The notes: generated by a model from the letters alone, not told the origin. 64,000 nucleotides of DNA from Membranipora membranacea (GCA_914767715.1 OU612067.1:27378162-27442161); one strand, 5' to 3'; shown: positions 47,497 to 59,918, counted from the stretch's first letter. Made by a program: numbers and translations.

Positions 47497-49539
47497 ATGA
47501 ATTCTTCAAGGAATATGAGCAATGATGAAAGTACATGTAATGAAGCACAGACTATCTCAAGCTCCAGCTCAAAGAAGCTGAAACTGGACAAAACAGCTGA
47601 AAATGTCCCAGAAAGTACCGGTCTTGGAAATGCTTTGGAAAATTTTGATTCACTTGTAAACTTGCTTGAGCAGTTTCCTTGTACTGAGTGTGGTAGGAAT
47701 ACTACTGTTACTATAACTCCAATCTATGGGCTGGCACAGAAGACTGAAATCATCTGCCAAAGCTGTGGGCACACTCTATCTCATAAGCTGAACCAATCAA
47801 CCTCTGAAAATGGTAAGTTGGCAATGATTTACTTCTTTCACCCACTCCACTGACTTTCAACTTACACTTCACTTCATTGCTGTCTGTGGGTGTGTTAGCA
47901 ATGAATACTAACTGCCTGTTCCTGTCTCTGTCTGTTTACCATGCCCTATGTACAACTAGGACTTTTGGCACAGATCCCAGCACTGTATGTTACCTTGAAG
48001 CTCAAAGCGAACCCCTCTTTCAAATATCTTTTTAGCTGTGTCATGGTGCTAGTCTTTAGTGTTGTCACCAGCTTTGACTTGAATTCATGTCTGAGCTAAG
48101 ACATCTAGACAGTGTATTTTCTGATGATGGCTCTTACTTATGTTTAATTGTGGGTGATTCGAAGGGGTTTTATGGTGATTGATAGTCTTTTTATGTGTTG
48201 AATTGAGTTTTCTGGATGTTCCCTTGAATTTTTCTCAGGCCGGATCTATGATGTGAATCAGCGATTTGTACTGGCAGTGAATAGCATAGGAGGTCATGCA
48301 TCAGAATGCAACGCTTTAGCTGCATACCTTGACTTACCACCTCCTGTCCAGACATACAATCAACATCTCGAGAAGATAGCTGCCGCCGCGAAGCTCGAAG
48401 CACAATCATCAATGACTAAGGCCGCCAAGGAAGCAGTATCTCACTTTCAATCCACTGACATCTCTGTATTTGTCGACGGTACGTGGCAGCGCCGAGGCTT
48501 CTCTAGTAAGAATGGTGTAGTAACTGTGCTGACTAATCTAGGCAAACACCAAGCGAACAAAGTTATTGACACTGACATTCAAACAACATATTGCAACATA
48601 TGCTCACAGAAGAATAGAGATAATGTCAAACTTAGTACCATCGCCGATGTTCATCAATGTTATGTAAACCATGAGGGTTCAGCCGGTAAAATGGAAGCCG
48701 ACGGTGCTATGGCTTGTTTCAAGCGATCCAAACAGAACTATGGCATTCAGTATACTAAGTATTTGGGTGATGGTGACTCAAAAGCATTCAGCACAGTCAA
48801 AATTCTATGACAAGCCGATACAGAAAGAGGAGTGTACTGGCCATGTACAAAAGAGGATGGGGAAAGCCCTAATGAATGTTGTCACTGAGCACAAGTCAGA
48901 AAACTTTGTGGTTGATGCGAGTGGTAAGAAGCTAAAGAAAAGAGTAGCAAACAAAGCCCGTGGTGAAAATACCTATACCGGCATAGGTTGTGCGCAAAGA
49001 CTCACCAAGAAAGCTATTCTTTCGATACAAGGTCACTATGGAGCTGCTATCCATGATAATAGAACTGTAGATGATATGGAGTCTGCAATCTGGGCTATGT
49101 ACCACCACCGAGCTGGCAACCAGAACAGCTGCCCGGATTGGTGCGCATCTCACAGTGGTGACATGACCAAAGCTAACAAGCATCGACTACTGTTTGTGAC
49201 ATTATCAAGCTCATCTTTACCCGCCTCAGTAGCAGGGAATTGCTCTCTCGTTGCGTACATGGCGGCACTCAGAATGCGAATGAGGCTTTTCATCATGTAC
49301 TCTGGGGGCTTTGCCCAAAGCAGAAGTTCTGTGGGCTAACTCGTCTCAGTCTGGCTACCTCAAAAGCCACAATAATCTTCAATGACGGACAGCTAGGATC
49401 ATTAGGTTTGTATCGCCGACTAGGACTGACCGTCAGACCACACCTGGCAGAGTATGCCCTAAAAACTGACAAACTTTGTGTGAACCATGCTGACATTTCA
49501 TGCCAAACCAAGCGGGAAGAACCAGAGGAAAAGGTCTAA
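47497..49539 (+). pseudogene. Mutator-like transposase (DGTWQRRG family), two frameshifts
   Basis: Exon 1 (47497-47812) has a CTECG...CQSCG zinc-finger pair. Exon 2 starts at 48239 after a clean GT-AG intron, in frame. Core motifs follow: VFVDGTWQRRGFSSKNGVV (first Asp), VNHEGSAGKMEADGAM, YLGDGDSKAFS (second Asp), CTGHVQKRMGKAL and AIWAMYHH. The final piece, RCVHGGTQNANEAFHHVLW then GLCPKQKF, ends at 49539. The frame shifts near 48806 and again near 49195. The motif order fits the widespread metazoan family annotated as Mutator-like transposase; I am less sure of its exact superfamily. Missing coding between exons is slight, so it was lost recently. Confidence 0.78.
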
Positions 49540-50186
49540 TATTAGTAAGGGTGATGCCTGGTATGCTGCTGGTTCTGCAGACTAGTTATGTATTGAGCTG
49601 ACCTTGTGTTATTGAGTGCCACATTTGACGCAATATTTTGAGAAGATAAAAGATAAAGATATTCACATTCTTTTTTTGCTGGAATCCTTACAAGTTTTTC
49701 CAAGTGGTTGAAACAGATCTTTGGAGTTTAGGTTGAGTCAGGTCAGAAGAAGTTCCGAAATTACTTTTTCCTTCCAGTCAATACCTCAAACAGACTCTAA
49801 AGAACAAGTAACCACTAGTTTTGTTCAATTGTGTCATAGCGTAGGGGGTCAGGCCTGTGCCAAAAATATCGCCGATTATATAGGACAAAAAATCATAAAT
49901 TAAAAATATTTGACTAAGGATCAAGATGATTACCTTTTTGGAATCTGCATGAAAACTACATATTTGAGCCAATTTTGGTGGCTCTAGCTCAAGTATAAGG
50001 GGTAGACCCATCGTAAGGTCAAGCCTTTGTACTTTTATATTGGCAGACTGACTACCTAAAGCTAAGGTTGTTAGGGCTTAATTATTTAACAGGATAAATG
50101 GATTATCAGTCAATGATTATTGAATATTAGTCGGAATTCAGTTTATAATGGCTACGTTGAAGTATATTTACTATCTGTAAACTGTA
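49540..50186. other. Spacer after the Mutator-like gene
   Basis: No gene is recognised. It may include the 3' end of the Mutator-like element, but I found no matching inverted termini. Confidence 0.4.
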
Positions 50187-50343
50187 ACACTTACAATGTT
50201 AACTATGAACCCGCATGGAACTTGTGGTTGCTCAAATATAGCGTTGTGGATATTACCTCATATCGGTACACTTACAATGTTAACTATGAACCCGCATGAA
50301 ACTTGTGGTTGCTCAAATATAGCGTTATGGATATTACCTCATG
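50187..50343 (+). repeat. 81-bp tandem duplication
   Basis: Two head-to-tail copies beginning ACACTTACAATGTTAACTAT, at 50187-50267 and 50268-50343, differ at only a few bases (GGAACTT/GAAACTT, GTTGTGG/GTTATGG). Confidence 0.9.
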
Positions 50344-50640
50344 AAACTTGAGTGGCGCAAGGAAGCATAAATAGTGGTTATTTATTTACATAATTTACTT
50401 GATCTATTGAACGGATTTATTATGAATCTCTTCTAGTATTTAATTATGTGGTAAAATAAACCTCTGGTAAATTGAGGTAGCTCAAGGAGCAAATAATGAA
50501 GTTTCCCTCTTGTAACTAGGGGAAGTGCCTAAAGGCAAAATAATAATATTCCTCTTGTAACTTGAGAAGGGCCTGAAGGGGACGCTAGAGAAATTAAATT
50601 CCTCATGAAACTTGAGAGGGCCTGACGGGGCCGCCTGTTG
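50335..50640 (+). repeat. Degenerate tandem array with CCTCWTGWAACTTGAG core
   Basis: Five to six diverged units begin CCTCATGAAACTTGAG, CCTCTTGTAACTTGAG or similar, several followed by GGGCCTGAAGGGG or a variant. It follows directly on the 81-bp duplication and precedes the hydrolase remnant, so it may be a repeat end of that element. Confidence 0.6.
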
Positions 50641-51209
50641 CACTAGGGCCTGGATCCCCTGTTTGCACGCCTGTCAGGACGGAACTTTTTCCTTTTATGT
50701 GAACCTGCTTAGTATTGCTAGTTATTTTGCTCTTGGAATTGTATTGACATGTGCTCTTGCTATCGGGTTCACCCCTCTTGAGGTTAGTAGTTTATGCATA
50801 CGCGAGGAAGCGCCCAAACTAGCCACTCAAAGCAACAGTGAGCTGGGTGACCATTACTTGCGGCAAGTCTTGGCACCTTTGCAATGCCCATCATGTCCGA
50901 TAGAGGGGGCCCGAGGCTGCTGTATAGGGTTGAAGGGGTATAAATTAACGTAGGTATGTGTATTATTTATGTATCTGTAGGTAGAATTAATTAGCCGGCG
51001 GCACAACAGAACTTCATTTAGCATTATTGGTTAATTAAACTCTTAATTAAAGATCATTTCTTGTGCCTTACAGGACGTGGTGTAACATTTCACATATTGA
51101 GATACAAAGGTCTTTGTGACATACATATAATATGAATAATAATAAAACAAATAAATTTGTTACAGCATGTCCTGAAGGTCAATATAGTGCAAATGCTGAG
51201 TTTTATTCT

Positions 51210-51720
51210 ATAGGAAGCTACGGTGTTGATCTTGGGTGACTCCCATGTTGGGAGAATGTACCCCTACAGGCGCTGGCTTGGTCAGCACACCACTGATGTC
51301 TCGGTGAGATGGATATAGCAAGGTGGTCCGGGAATCAACTGGGCAGAACAGCAAGTTGGACGTTGTGCTGGGTTTCGGCTGGTGGTTCTTATGATTGGCG
51401 GGAACGACTTGGATGCTGGTTGGTGCTTCCCTTATCAACTTGCAGATAGGATAGGATTCCTAGCTCATCAGACTCTGCAGGAAGGAGCAGAGACAGGGGT
51501 GATCCCATCACTGTGGCCGCAATCCAACGTTAACTGCAATACCAGGGCTTGCCAGTATGCTGGGATTATGGAGAGACGGTTTAGTTTCGACCCTCAGGTC
51601 GCATTCTGGTTGTGGGATTGACGACAGGCGTGGAGAAACGTGGATGGCGTGCATTTCCTTCATCACGGTTATCGGCAGGCATTACGTTACCTCATTGCCT
51701 TTTTCGTGTGGGTGATCAAC
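51210..51720 (+). pseudogene. SGNH/GDSL-type hydrolase domain, mobile-element borne, broken
   Basis: After a plausible acceptor (ttttattctatag), one frame reads LILGDSHVGRMYPYRRWLG (block I, catalytic Ser), then LVVLMIGGNDLDAG (block III, Asn), VIPSLWPQSN and NVDGVHFLHHGYRQALRYL (block V, Asp-x-x-His). An in-frame TAG follows VRWI and a TGA follows WLWD, so it cannot be read through. Such esterase-like domains are known inside some LINE and tyrosine-recombinase (Ngaro/DIRS-like) retrotransposons. A gag-like fragment 400 bp downstream supports an element origin. All catalytic residues remain. Confidence 0.78.
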
Positions 51721-52116
51721 CACAACTTTTGGTGAAGATGGATCGTTTATAACCTGCGACTGTTGATCGTTGTGAACCGGTGATGTAAATATGAACACTT
51801 GGCCCTTTCATTGGATGGAATTTAAAGTCTTATTAATCGACATTCCTCCACCCCACCATGGGGTGATATTGAGATTTTTTGGATCAGATTTTTATGCATG
51901 TGGACCAGGGTGAGCTGAAACTTCTTACTCAATAGTAATTGGTTATTTATTTAGGTAATTAGTTAAGTGTAAGTAATCAGCCAGTTTAATTAAGTTGATA
52001 ATATTGAAATTATTATTATTGTTGAAATTATAATTAAGGTGATAATAGGGTGATAAGTTTGTTATTATTGTTATAGTGTGACTAGAAAAGGTGTCAGTCT
52101 GCCATTCTTCATCGGT

Positions 52117-52564
52117 TGCAACTATTAAAATATTGTGGTATCGTTGTAGGAATCTACTAGGAGAACCTCGGAGGAGGGCACTTTGCAACCTAAGAGGGCC
52201 AAGGCTCCGGCAAAAGCAAAAGGCCACAACTTCGGTGAAGGGAAAAGGCTCTATGAAGAAAGTAACCAGTGTGGCTTCAACTTCAGAGGCTCATCAGGAC
52301 TGGGATATCCCAGAGGAGGAAGAGCTTTATTCAATAGTGGATGAGAGCAGTGAGGAAGAAGTTGATGTTGGAGAGTCTAGCGTTACAACCCGGCCAAAAA
52401 TATCTTATGGCTGTGTGCCAGCACATCCGAGAAATGAGCACGTGGATGATAAGCTACGAAAAGAGATTCGTGAAGGCGAGTTTATCAACTGTAAGCTGAT
52501 GTTACCACGAGCAAAGGATGATAAGGGGAGAAAGAGGTTATTTAACAAGTGTTTTGTGTATTAA
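52117..52564 (+). pseudogene. Gag-like / ORF1-like fragment, possibly DIRS/Ngaro-type
   Basis: A basic start (TSEEGTLQPKRAKAPAKAK) shifts frame near 52230 into an acidic stretch (DIPEEEELYSIV, SSEEEVDVG), then VDDKLRKEIREGEFINCKLMLP. The last words resemble the conserved segment of a recurrent retroelement ORF in marine invertebrates, where a Leu-rich KIWxGEYVDFxxLLP pattern is typical. No recombinase or RT of such an element is seen nearby. Family assignment is tentative. Confidence 0.4.
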
Positions 52565-54975
52565 TATTTCATGCACGCATGTTTATTTGTTTCTGGATAA
52601 ATTTCCCCGACTCAATCTGCTCCAGAATAAATATAGAAAATATATATATGTGATAACAGCTCCATCCATTCAATAGATCGACCAAAGACCTCACATTCTC
52701 TTCTGTCATTCTCTTCTGTAGGATTACAACAGCGAGACAGTACGAACTTGTAGTGAACCACTGATCCATAATAATACCCATTTCTGGCTGATGACACCAC
52801 ATCCTGTACCGCAATGTAAGTATGCCATCAGTATAAATATTGTCAGGAAAATGTGTGTACCTCTGTTTTTTAAGGTGATGCTCCAATTAAACGTGAAAGT
52901 TCTAAGTTCTTGAGTTAGCAGCTTCGAGTTACCAGTATCAGCTTCACTTTGTGTCATCTAAAATGTCTGTACTCAAAAATCAATACATGTTCATGGGGAA
53001 ACCGGTACACTCTGAACGTAAAGGATTTTCTCACTACACAGCGATCTATGGAGGAAGAAGCTCAAACGAAAATTCAAAGACTATCAAAAGAACCTAGTGA
53101 GCCCTGAGAAACTAGAGAGAGGCACAAAATACACTACTGCCAAGAAAAGGCCAATGATTACCTACGGTGCCGCTGCAGAAGCTATTCCACCGCCATCACC
53201 GGTGGAGAGAAGCAAGGTACAGCAAATTATATCTGTTATCAATTATCAATATACAAAAGCTAGTGCCTCACCCACCGTTGGAACTGGGTAAACGCAATCA
53301 GAATCTTAGTGCAATGTAATAACACTGCGACGTATTACAACATTCAAGTCCATCAATAACTGTGGATACATTTTTAGGTTCCTAGAGCAAAGCTGCGGCT
53401 GCCAAGACAGAGATTGAAAATGGCCAGACTGTACCACCTTTCATGATGCTCCAATTCTGTATTACACGTTTCTGTTTAGTCACAATGATGCCCTGGATGA
53501 TCACAGAAGAATCCCGATGGCGGAATATCAGAAAGAATACAGAAAGTTAGAAACAAGATACTGTGTAAAGCATCCGAGCTATCAGTATATGATTGCTATA
53601 TGAAATGCTATAGGGTGATGTGTGTTGGCTGTAATGCTCACTTACAGACTTGCACTGAGGGTAGGATCTAGTATATATATATATATATATGGTCTATGAT
53701 CTTCAAACAAAAATGACAAGGTCTCCCAAATTAGCAACAACAAAGCTATACTAAAACAAGGCGGAAATGCTGATTTATGTCCTTGAGTTTGCTATATTGC
53801 TTGGGAGTAAATCCTCATGTTACCTTTTTATTATGACAAAGGTTTGTGTCATACAATTGTACCCCTGGACAAGTTAGAGAAATCACTGCTGGAGATAATC
53901 AATGATAAGAAGATCTGGATATTTGATAAAGAAGAGAGTTTTCTTGAGATGGATAAAATGCTGTCTAATAAGTTATCACAGTTTGACAGCAGTACAGAGG
54001 ACATGGTAGAAAGACTTCATTCAGCACGAGATAAAGAGGTAGGAAAGGATTATCCTTGCATAGCTTCTTTACCTCAGATATCTTGTTCAATGAATAGTCT
54101 TTGCTTCTAAATAACAAGGTGTTTAAGAGTTGTCTCTTCATGGATAATGTAAACATAACTTTTCGTTAATAAACAAAGAATATTTAGATAAATATAACTG
54201 TGATGAAAACTACAGGACGATGAGACTAAAACTACTCTAGCATTTCTAACGTGAACACTTTCTTTTATTATTGTTATTTTTCATACTTGAGCATTAGTTT
54301 TAAGGATTTTTATGGGCTGTCTATCATATGTCCATGCAAGGGAGTACATGAAATGTTGTCCAGAAGACTGGATATGCGGATGCAGAACATTATTGCTGCA
54401 ATTCTTGATCCAGTGTCAGAGATGAGGAAATGCCCTGACTTGTCCACAACTGAACATGTAAGTCTGTCCCTTCCAAATGTGACTCAGGAACAGTCCAGTG
54501 ATTGTGACTGTTCCATCCAATGTTGTGAGGTGCTCAGTGCGATGTCGACTTGACTTTTATTGTACCCATATTGCAATTAATATAATTCCAATAAACCCCC
54601 AAACAAAGAGGGTTAATTAAGTTTACAATTCAATTACAATTTAGCTATAATGTATTGCCTTTTCCATTGCGGATGTACAGTGAAGCTCTCTAACTGGCGG
54701 CTTTTGAATGTGGATTGGGATTGGGATACTGACGACCAAAAAATAGGGTGATCAAAGAGAAAAATCATGACGGAACAGCACATACTCTGGAGACCCTCAT
54801 ACCGAGAGCTTCAACCTCCTCAGCAAGAAAGGAAGAAAAGGCAGCATCTTTTAACCCAGATATCATTAGAACAACCACCTGCTAGCCATAAAGCCTGTCA
54901 AAGAAAGGCAAAACGTCTTACAAAAGGGGTGAATGACGCAGAAGGGCACTGCCTCACACTGTATTTAAAAAATAA
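52565..54975. other. Fragmented open frames of unknown origin
   Basis: Pieces include a basic stretch LWRKKLKRKFKDYQKNL (about 53045-53095) with a proline-rich end and a donor near 53216, and DKLEKSLLEIINDKKIWIF with DMVERLHSARDKEV (53817-54040). I recognise no family. Context suggests decayed transposon genes. A (TA)n tract lies at about 53671-53691. Confidence 0.4.
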
Positions 54976-54999
54976 AAGCCAAGTTCCTGGAGCCTGTAA

Positions 55000-56165
55000 G
55001 TAAAAGACTGCTGAAAGCTGACGCAAATGTGAGCTTTAATACTGGGCTGCAAAACATAAAATGCTTCGAAGCTCTTGTCAAATACCACAATGCCCTCCTA
55101 CCACAGGCCCAAAATAGACAGAAAACATCAGATTAAAATGTAGTTGCTTAATACTGCAAGTGGATACCAGCAACTAAAAAGCCTACACAGAAGCTGAGAT
55201 CGGAGGAGAGAGTTCACATGGTTCTGATGAAACTCAGACGAGAGCTACTCTATAAAGATTTAGCGGACAGGTAAACACCATGTCATGAACTTTAAATGTT
55301 ATAAAAAATGGTAAAACTTCTAACAATAAGTGAGCTCATGAAACAGCAAAATTACTTGGATAGATTTGATCAGATCAATAAGTTTTGACAAATTTTGTGT
55401 AAGCACAGAAGTAAAACCTATAGTTGTGAACTTGTCATGCGAAAACAAAAGATTTCATTAACGCACGCTGCGCAAGCATAGAGCCCCCACCCCGGCAGCA
55501 TTATATAATAATATTTTTTGTGTATTAGTTATCAGGGCTGAAAACAAGATTCTATTTGATCATATTTTCACAACGGCTGGTCTGATGTCTCAGTAACGGA
55601 AATATCTAGGATGTTTGGTGCAACTTAAACCATCATCACTAAGGCTCTAAAACCACTGATCGTGTTTTTCAACCGTGTCGACACCGAATCCTCACTACCT
55701 TAGGAGATTATGGCCTCTAAACAACTCACCATAGACTGCACTGAAGTTTTCATTCAGAGACCATCATATCTCCAGGATGCTACATGGTCAGGCTATAAAC
55801 ATCATAACACAATAAATGTCTCGTAGGTACAACACCTCAAGATAGTGTTTCATTTGTATCGGAGTTCTTTGGTGGTCGTACCAGTGATAGAATTACTGTT
55901 ACACAGAGTAGATTTCTTGACTTTATTGACTCTGGAGATCAAATAATGGCTGACAGGGGATTTCAAATCAAAAAAGATTCGCTGACTAAAGGAGCTGAAT
56001 TGATGTTGCCACCAGCTGCTAAGGAAGCCAGCCAAATGAGTTCAGGACAAGGAAAAAAAAACGAAAACAGTGGCCGACGTAAGAATACATGTTGAGCGTG
56101 TAATACGCCGCATAAAAAAATTTCAGTATACTTTCTCAAACCTTCCCTATCAGTCTGCTACATGA
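55000..56165 (+). pseudogene. DDE_Tnp_4-type transposase, heavily decayed
   Basis: Pieces in order: VSFNTGLQNIKCFEALVKYH; LRSEERVHMVLMKLRRELLY with KDLADR and a splice-like donor (HTH region, 55193-55272); DCTEVFIQRPSYLQ (catalytic Asp) and WSGYKHHNTINV (55735-55820). Then SVSFVSEFFGGRTSDRITV through DQIMADRGFQI (second Asp, 55843-55970) and RIHVERVIRRIKKFQYT (third acidic residue, about 56083-56130). Stops and frame changes separate them. The order fits the THAP-type/IS5-like DDE_4 family rather than the intact Harbinger gene at 60-63 kb. No N-terminal THAP domain is recognised. Confidence 0.82.
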
Positions 56166-57160
56166 TTGGTGTGCAGCCATCACTTACCTACAAGGTCATA
56201 TCGTGAAAGGCTGGGCTGATTGATTGTGTCTACAGATTTGTCCACAGTTTTTTTTATTGTTTCAATTTTTACCCAAAGTAACTTTATTTTTTTGGCTTGT
56301 AATTTTGCCAAACAGTCCAATTATCAGTTGAGATGAAAAGTGAGAACAAATGTGAATAATGAATATAACCTTTATTTTTAATACTTTACTGGCATTGTTG
56401 TAGATTAATTGGCATAGTAGTTGTAGATAAATTAGTGCCAACAAGTTGAAATTCCCATCAGAGAGCTTGTTTTTCAAAAAATCAGCTGGAGATATTTTGT
56501 GCTGTGGTTTTGCTTTGCTGGTTGGGCGAGCAGAAGAAGGCCATACAGATGAGAAAGGAAAATGATAACCTAATTATCAGAGGAGATGACTAGTGTGTTT
56601 GTGAGTAATTATGTCCCAAAGTTGGAACACATTGAAAACAATATTGTCACCAACGAAGGCCAATATAATTATTCAACTCAGCAATCTGAAGGCCCCATGT
56701 TATACGGAAGTTCTAAGCAGCTCATGAGAACCCGTCTTGTTGTGGGCATGGGTGTGGTAACAATAACAATGCCGGGCAGATTGCAATATCTTACACATCT
56801 CCAGGTATCGCGTATTGTGCTCAGTTTCAGAGCTACAACTGCGTCATGGATCTGAGTGCAAATAATATTCTGGTTATCGAAGCTGTTAGTAGCTTGCTCC
56901 CTGATGGCATGTAAGAATTGGAGGATTGAACTAGAGAATAAAGAGATTTATATCTACATTGTAATGAAATATCAATTACCTTTCCCCCTTGGTATTAACA
57001 GAGAATGAAAACAAACGAGCTCAGCAGCTATGGTAAAAGAGGGCCTGCTCAGGAGTCTTGGCTGCTCATCAGCCGTGGACTGATAGTTACAGTGGACTAA
57101 GGTAATCACTTTGTTTTTCTTCCAGATCTTCAAACTTCCAACCAATCACCTCTGCGCGTG
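56166..57160. other. Spacer between two transposon remnants
   Basis: An open stretch at 56586-56855 has no recognisable family. The remainder is AT-rich without features. Confidence 0.4.
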
Positions 57161-57161
57161 G

Positions 57162-57218
57162 CCGCGATTCCTGTCGCAGAAGTTCTGCAGTGTCAGAATT
57201 CTGCGACATGACCGCGAT
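57162..57218. repeat. Palindrome near the left end of the Harbinger element
   Basis: CGCGATTCCTGTCGCAGAA pairs with TTCTGCGACATGACCGCG, with one small bulge. Just beyond, TTGTGAACCATGG then GATTCTGCAACAG resembles the GCAATTGTGAACC...TGCAACAAC words of the 57.8 and 63.2 kb repeats, so it may be part of a diverged terminal region. Confidence 0.5.
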
Positions 57219-57747
57219 GGTAGCCTGGGATTTTATTGTGAACCATGGTTGTGCGATTTCATTGATTCTGCAACAGCTTGACCTTTTTACTTTCCAGCCC
57301 ACAATGCATTATCTCTTGTAAATATGCCAATACAGGAGCGAGCCATTTATCAGTAATGAAGTAGTTAGTAGTGTGAACACCAAAGTTCCTCACATTCTTC
57401 ACTCACTCCAGCCTTCTCTAGGAGCAAGAAAGCAGCATGTCTTCATACAAAGTTCACCGTGATTTCATGGATATAATAAAATAATACAGAATCTTATATG
57501 ACAAGAGTGAGGCAGACTTCAAAAATCAAACAAAAAAGAAATGCATGGGAAGAAGTAGCAAAAACAGTTAGCTCCACAGTAAGTGAGGTGAAGAAAAACT
57601 TTAAAATTGTCAGGACAGTATTTGGAGAATACATAGCTTCTCTGGAACTACCAAGTGGAAGCTCTAGAGCAGAAGTCCAGCTTGATATAGAAAAAGAGCA
57701 TCTCAGGTGGCTCATCACATATATCATGCCTAGGCCTACCAAAACCA

Positions 57748-57929
57748 GCAATTGTGAACTATGGCTGTAACCTGCTGCAATCGCTGCTGCAACCTACTGC
57801 AACTCTACAATATTGCAGCGGTCAACAATTGTGAACCATTGATTTTTAAAACCCTGCAACAACACTGCAACAGCACTGCAACTCACTGCAACCGTCTTAC
57901 CACCAACTCTGCAATTCTAGACCAGCCTT
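57748..57929 (+). repeat. 182-bp TGCAAC-rich repeat, copy 1
   Basis: It starts GCAATTGTGAACTATGGCTG and ends CAATTCTAGACCAGCC. It is about 90% like copy 2 at 63146-63337 in the same orientation. Internally CTGCAAC recurs many times. Confidence 0.9.
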
Positions 57930-58597
57930 TAAGGTATCCCTTACCCACTCACTTTTAGTTGCTTGATGGCTTTGCATTTTTTTTTGGGCATTACTGTGAG
58001 TTGGTGAAGTACTGTGATGTTGCTGATTAGTTAGTCTATCTGGTCTCTGATCTTAGTGTACAGCAGCATCCGTAGCCATGGCTGCTAAGCCCTACCAACA
58101 TTCAAAGGTGTCAATATTTTAGATCACTCAAAATTGCCAGGCATAAATTTCTGTGAGGTACTCCTGCAAGCTTGCAATTGCAATCCTCTTGATGTTACCC
58201 CAGTTGACAGTTGCAGTTTTAGTGCTATACTTTGATGTTTCAAGTTGAACTCAAAATGTGGCTGTAGTCGATACACTAAATTAAGCAAACCATAAAACTT
58301 TATCACGTAAATACATAGATTTCGTACTCTAGCTGGACCGGTATAGGCTTTGCATGGACTACAGCACAATTCTTATACTTTCCTACATGCATGTCTAAAA
58401 TATTGGGCAGGCCTAGTCATTGTGTAAATCTATAAACATAAAAAAGCTGACTTTTCAATAAACACTTGTGTTTTCAGATTCCCGACCCGATACCTGTGCC
58501 TCTGACATCCTAGGTTCTGACGATGAGCCAGATGATAGGTCTGATGTGAGGAGTCCTCTGTCAGTCAAAAGTGCATCCAGTGCATCAAACAGCCAAG

Positions 58598-59371
58598 GTA
58601 AGTAGACATGAAAAACACTTTAATCTAAATTTTGGGCATTGTTATCAGCTAGAATTTACTTTCATGACTCTAAAATAGGGAATTCATTGCAGCTACCGGT
58701 ATTTGGATGATTCTTCAGAAATCATACACTCACACTGGTCTGCTAAGGATGCTCAAACTTTTTTCTACTGCATGACTGCCTGATATGTTTTTGTGTGCTT
58801 ACTCATTGTAGAGAGCACACATTGTAATTTTCATCTTCAAACTACTTCAGAGCATTGATTTATTATAACTCAAACTGCCAACGTTTAACTGCTTAATTTG
58901 CAAGCAGTGGTGCCAAAGTTTGAGTGCTTAAACTTCGGTATGTTGGTGTAGTGGCACTGGATTGATGATACCACCAGTGGCACTACACCCTCCTATCAAG
59001 ATGTATTCCTAGCCAGGCTCATCGATATCATGGTCAAACTTGGTCGAAATACGCTGTGCATTTAATAGAGACATTTAGCATAGTTTAATCATGTAGTAGG
59101 GAGACGAGTTGATCAAATCATTTGCCTGCTTGACACCTTGCTGTCTCATGGTAGATTTCTCTGAGAGGATGATAGCTTCTTAGCTCTGACAGTCTTTTGT
59201 TTAAGTTAACTCACTATGGTACCCACTAGTCTGAGCCTGTTGTTCAGCGACAACAGATTAACTATTGTGTTCTCCAGGACTTGGAAAAGCTGTAAAATTT
59301 ACTCACAAGGTTGGCTATTCACAATTGTCGGTTTAACCATTAATCTGAGATTATATTTTCTGATTTTATAG
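58598..59371 (+). other. Intron 2 of the accessory gene
   Basis: AT-rich sequence with a donor GTAAGT at its start and acceptor TTTTATAG at its end. Nothing else is recognised. Intron 1 (about 57930-58477) likewise. Confidence 0.55.
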
Positions 59372-59918
59372 TGAAATTGTCAAAGAGGAAAGGTCATCGG
59401 CAGAACTCAAAGCCATGGAGCAAAGTCCACAAAAAAGATCGCGACCAACCATCACAGTTCGAGATGCTGCTAGTTCAGTCTCTGAAAACTCTGGACGAAA
59501 GCCCTGCAAGAGAAGCGACTAAAGATGCTGCGGGTTTATTCGCTGACACTGTAGCTGATCGACTGCGTAAGCTGAGTGAGTATCAGCTTGCACTAATCCA
59601 ACCCAAAATATTACAGCTGATCACTGAAACTCAATATTCGACACCGACTACTCCACAGCATACATCATGGCAATCCCAGAACTTCATGCCATTCACAGGG
59701 AACCAGTCAAACTCCCAACAACCAACCCAACAACATAGCTATGCCCAGCCCTTCAACCAGCCCTGCAACCAGCAGTCTCAGATGCCTTTGCAATCTCAGC
59801 ACAATCGGCCATATGCGCCAACTATTTCGGGCAACAATGCACCTACCAATCCCGAAACTCCACAGTTTACATCATTGTAAGGATGATCAGAGACATATAC
59901 ATGTACTGTAAAAAAAAC

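Larger units (their letters stand above)
57437..59880 (+). pseudogene. Harbinger accessory protein (MADF + BESS), N-terminus damaged
   Basis: Exon 1 begins MSSYKVHRDFMDIIK, then TAA, then YRILYDKSEADFKNQ in the same frame. A shift of frame leads to NAWEEVAKTVSS, EVKKNFKIVRTVFGEYI and HLRWLITYIMPRPT: a complete MADF DNA-binding pattern. Exon 2 is 58478-58597 (acidic, DILGSDDEPDD). Exon 3 is 59372-59880 and contains a BESS-like segment (FEMLLVQSLKTLDES, then LFADTVADRLRKLSEYQ) and a Gln/Asn-rich end. Phases agree between exons 2 and 3. Accessory MADF/Myb proteins of PIF/Harbinger elements bind DNA and carry the transposase into the nucleus. A 182-bp repeat sits right at the exon 1 end. Confidence 0.82.

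Noticed and set aside
53817-54110. Named transposase domain
   Set aside because: No conserved catalytic block could be matched, so it is left as an unidentified fragment.
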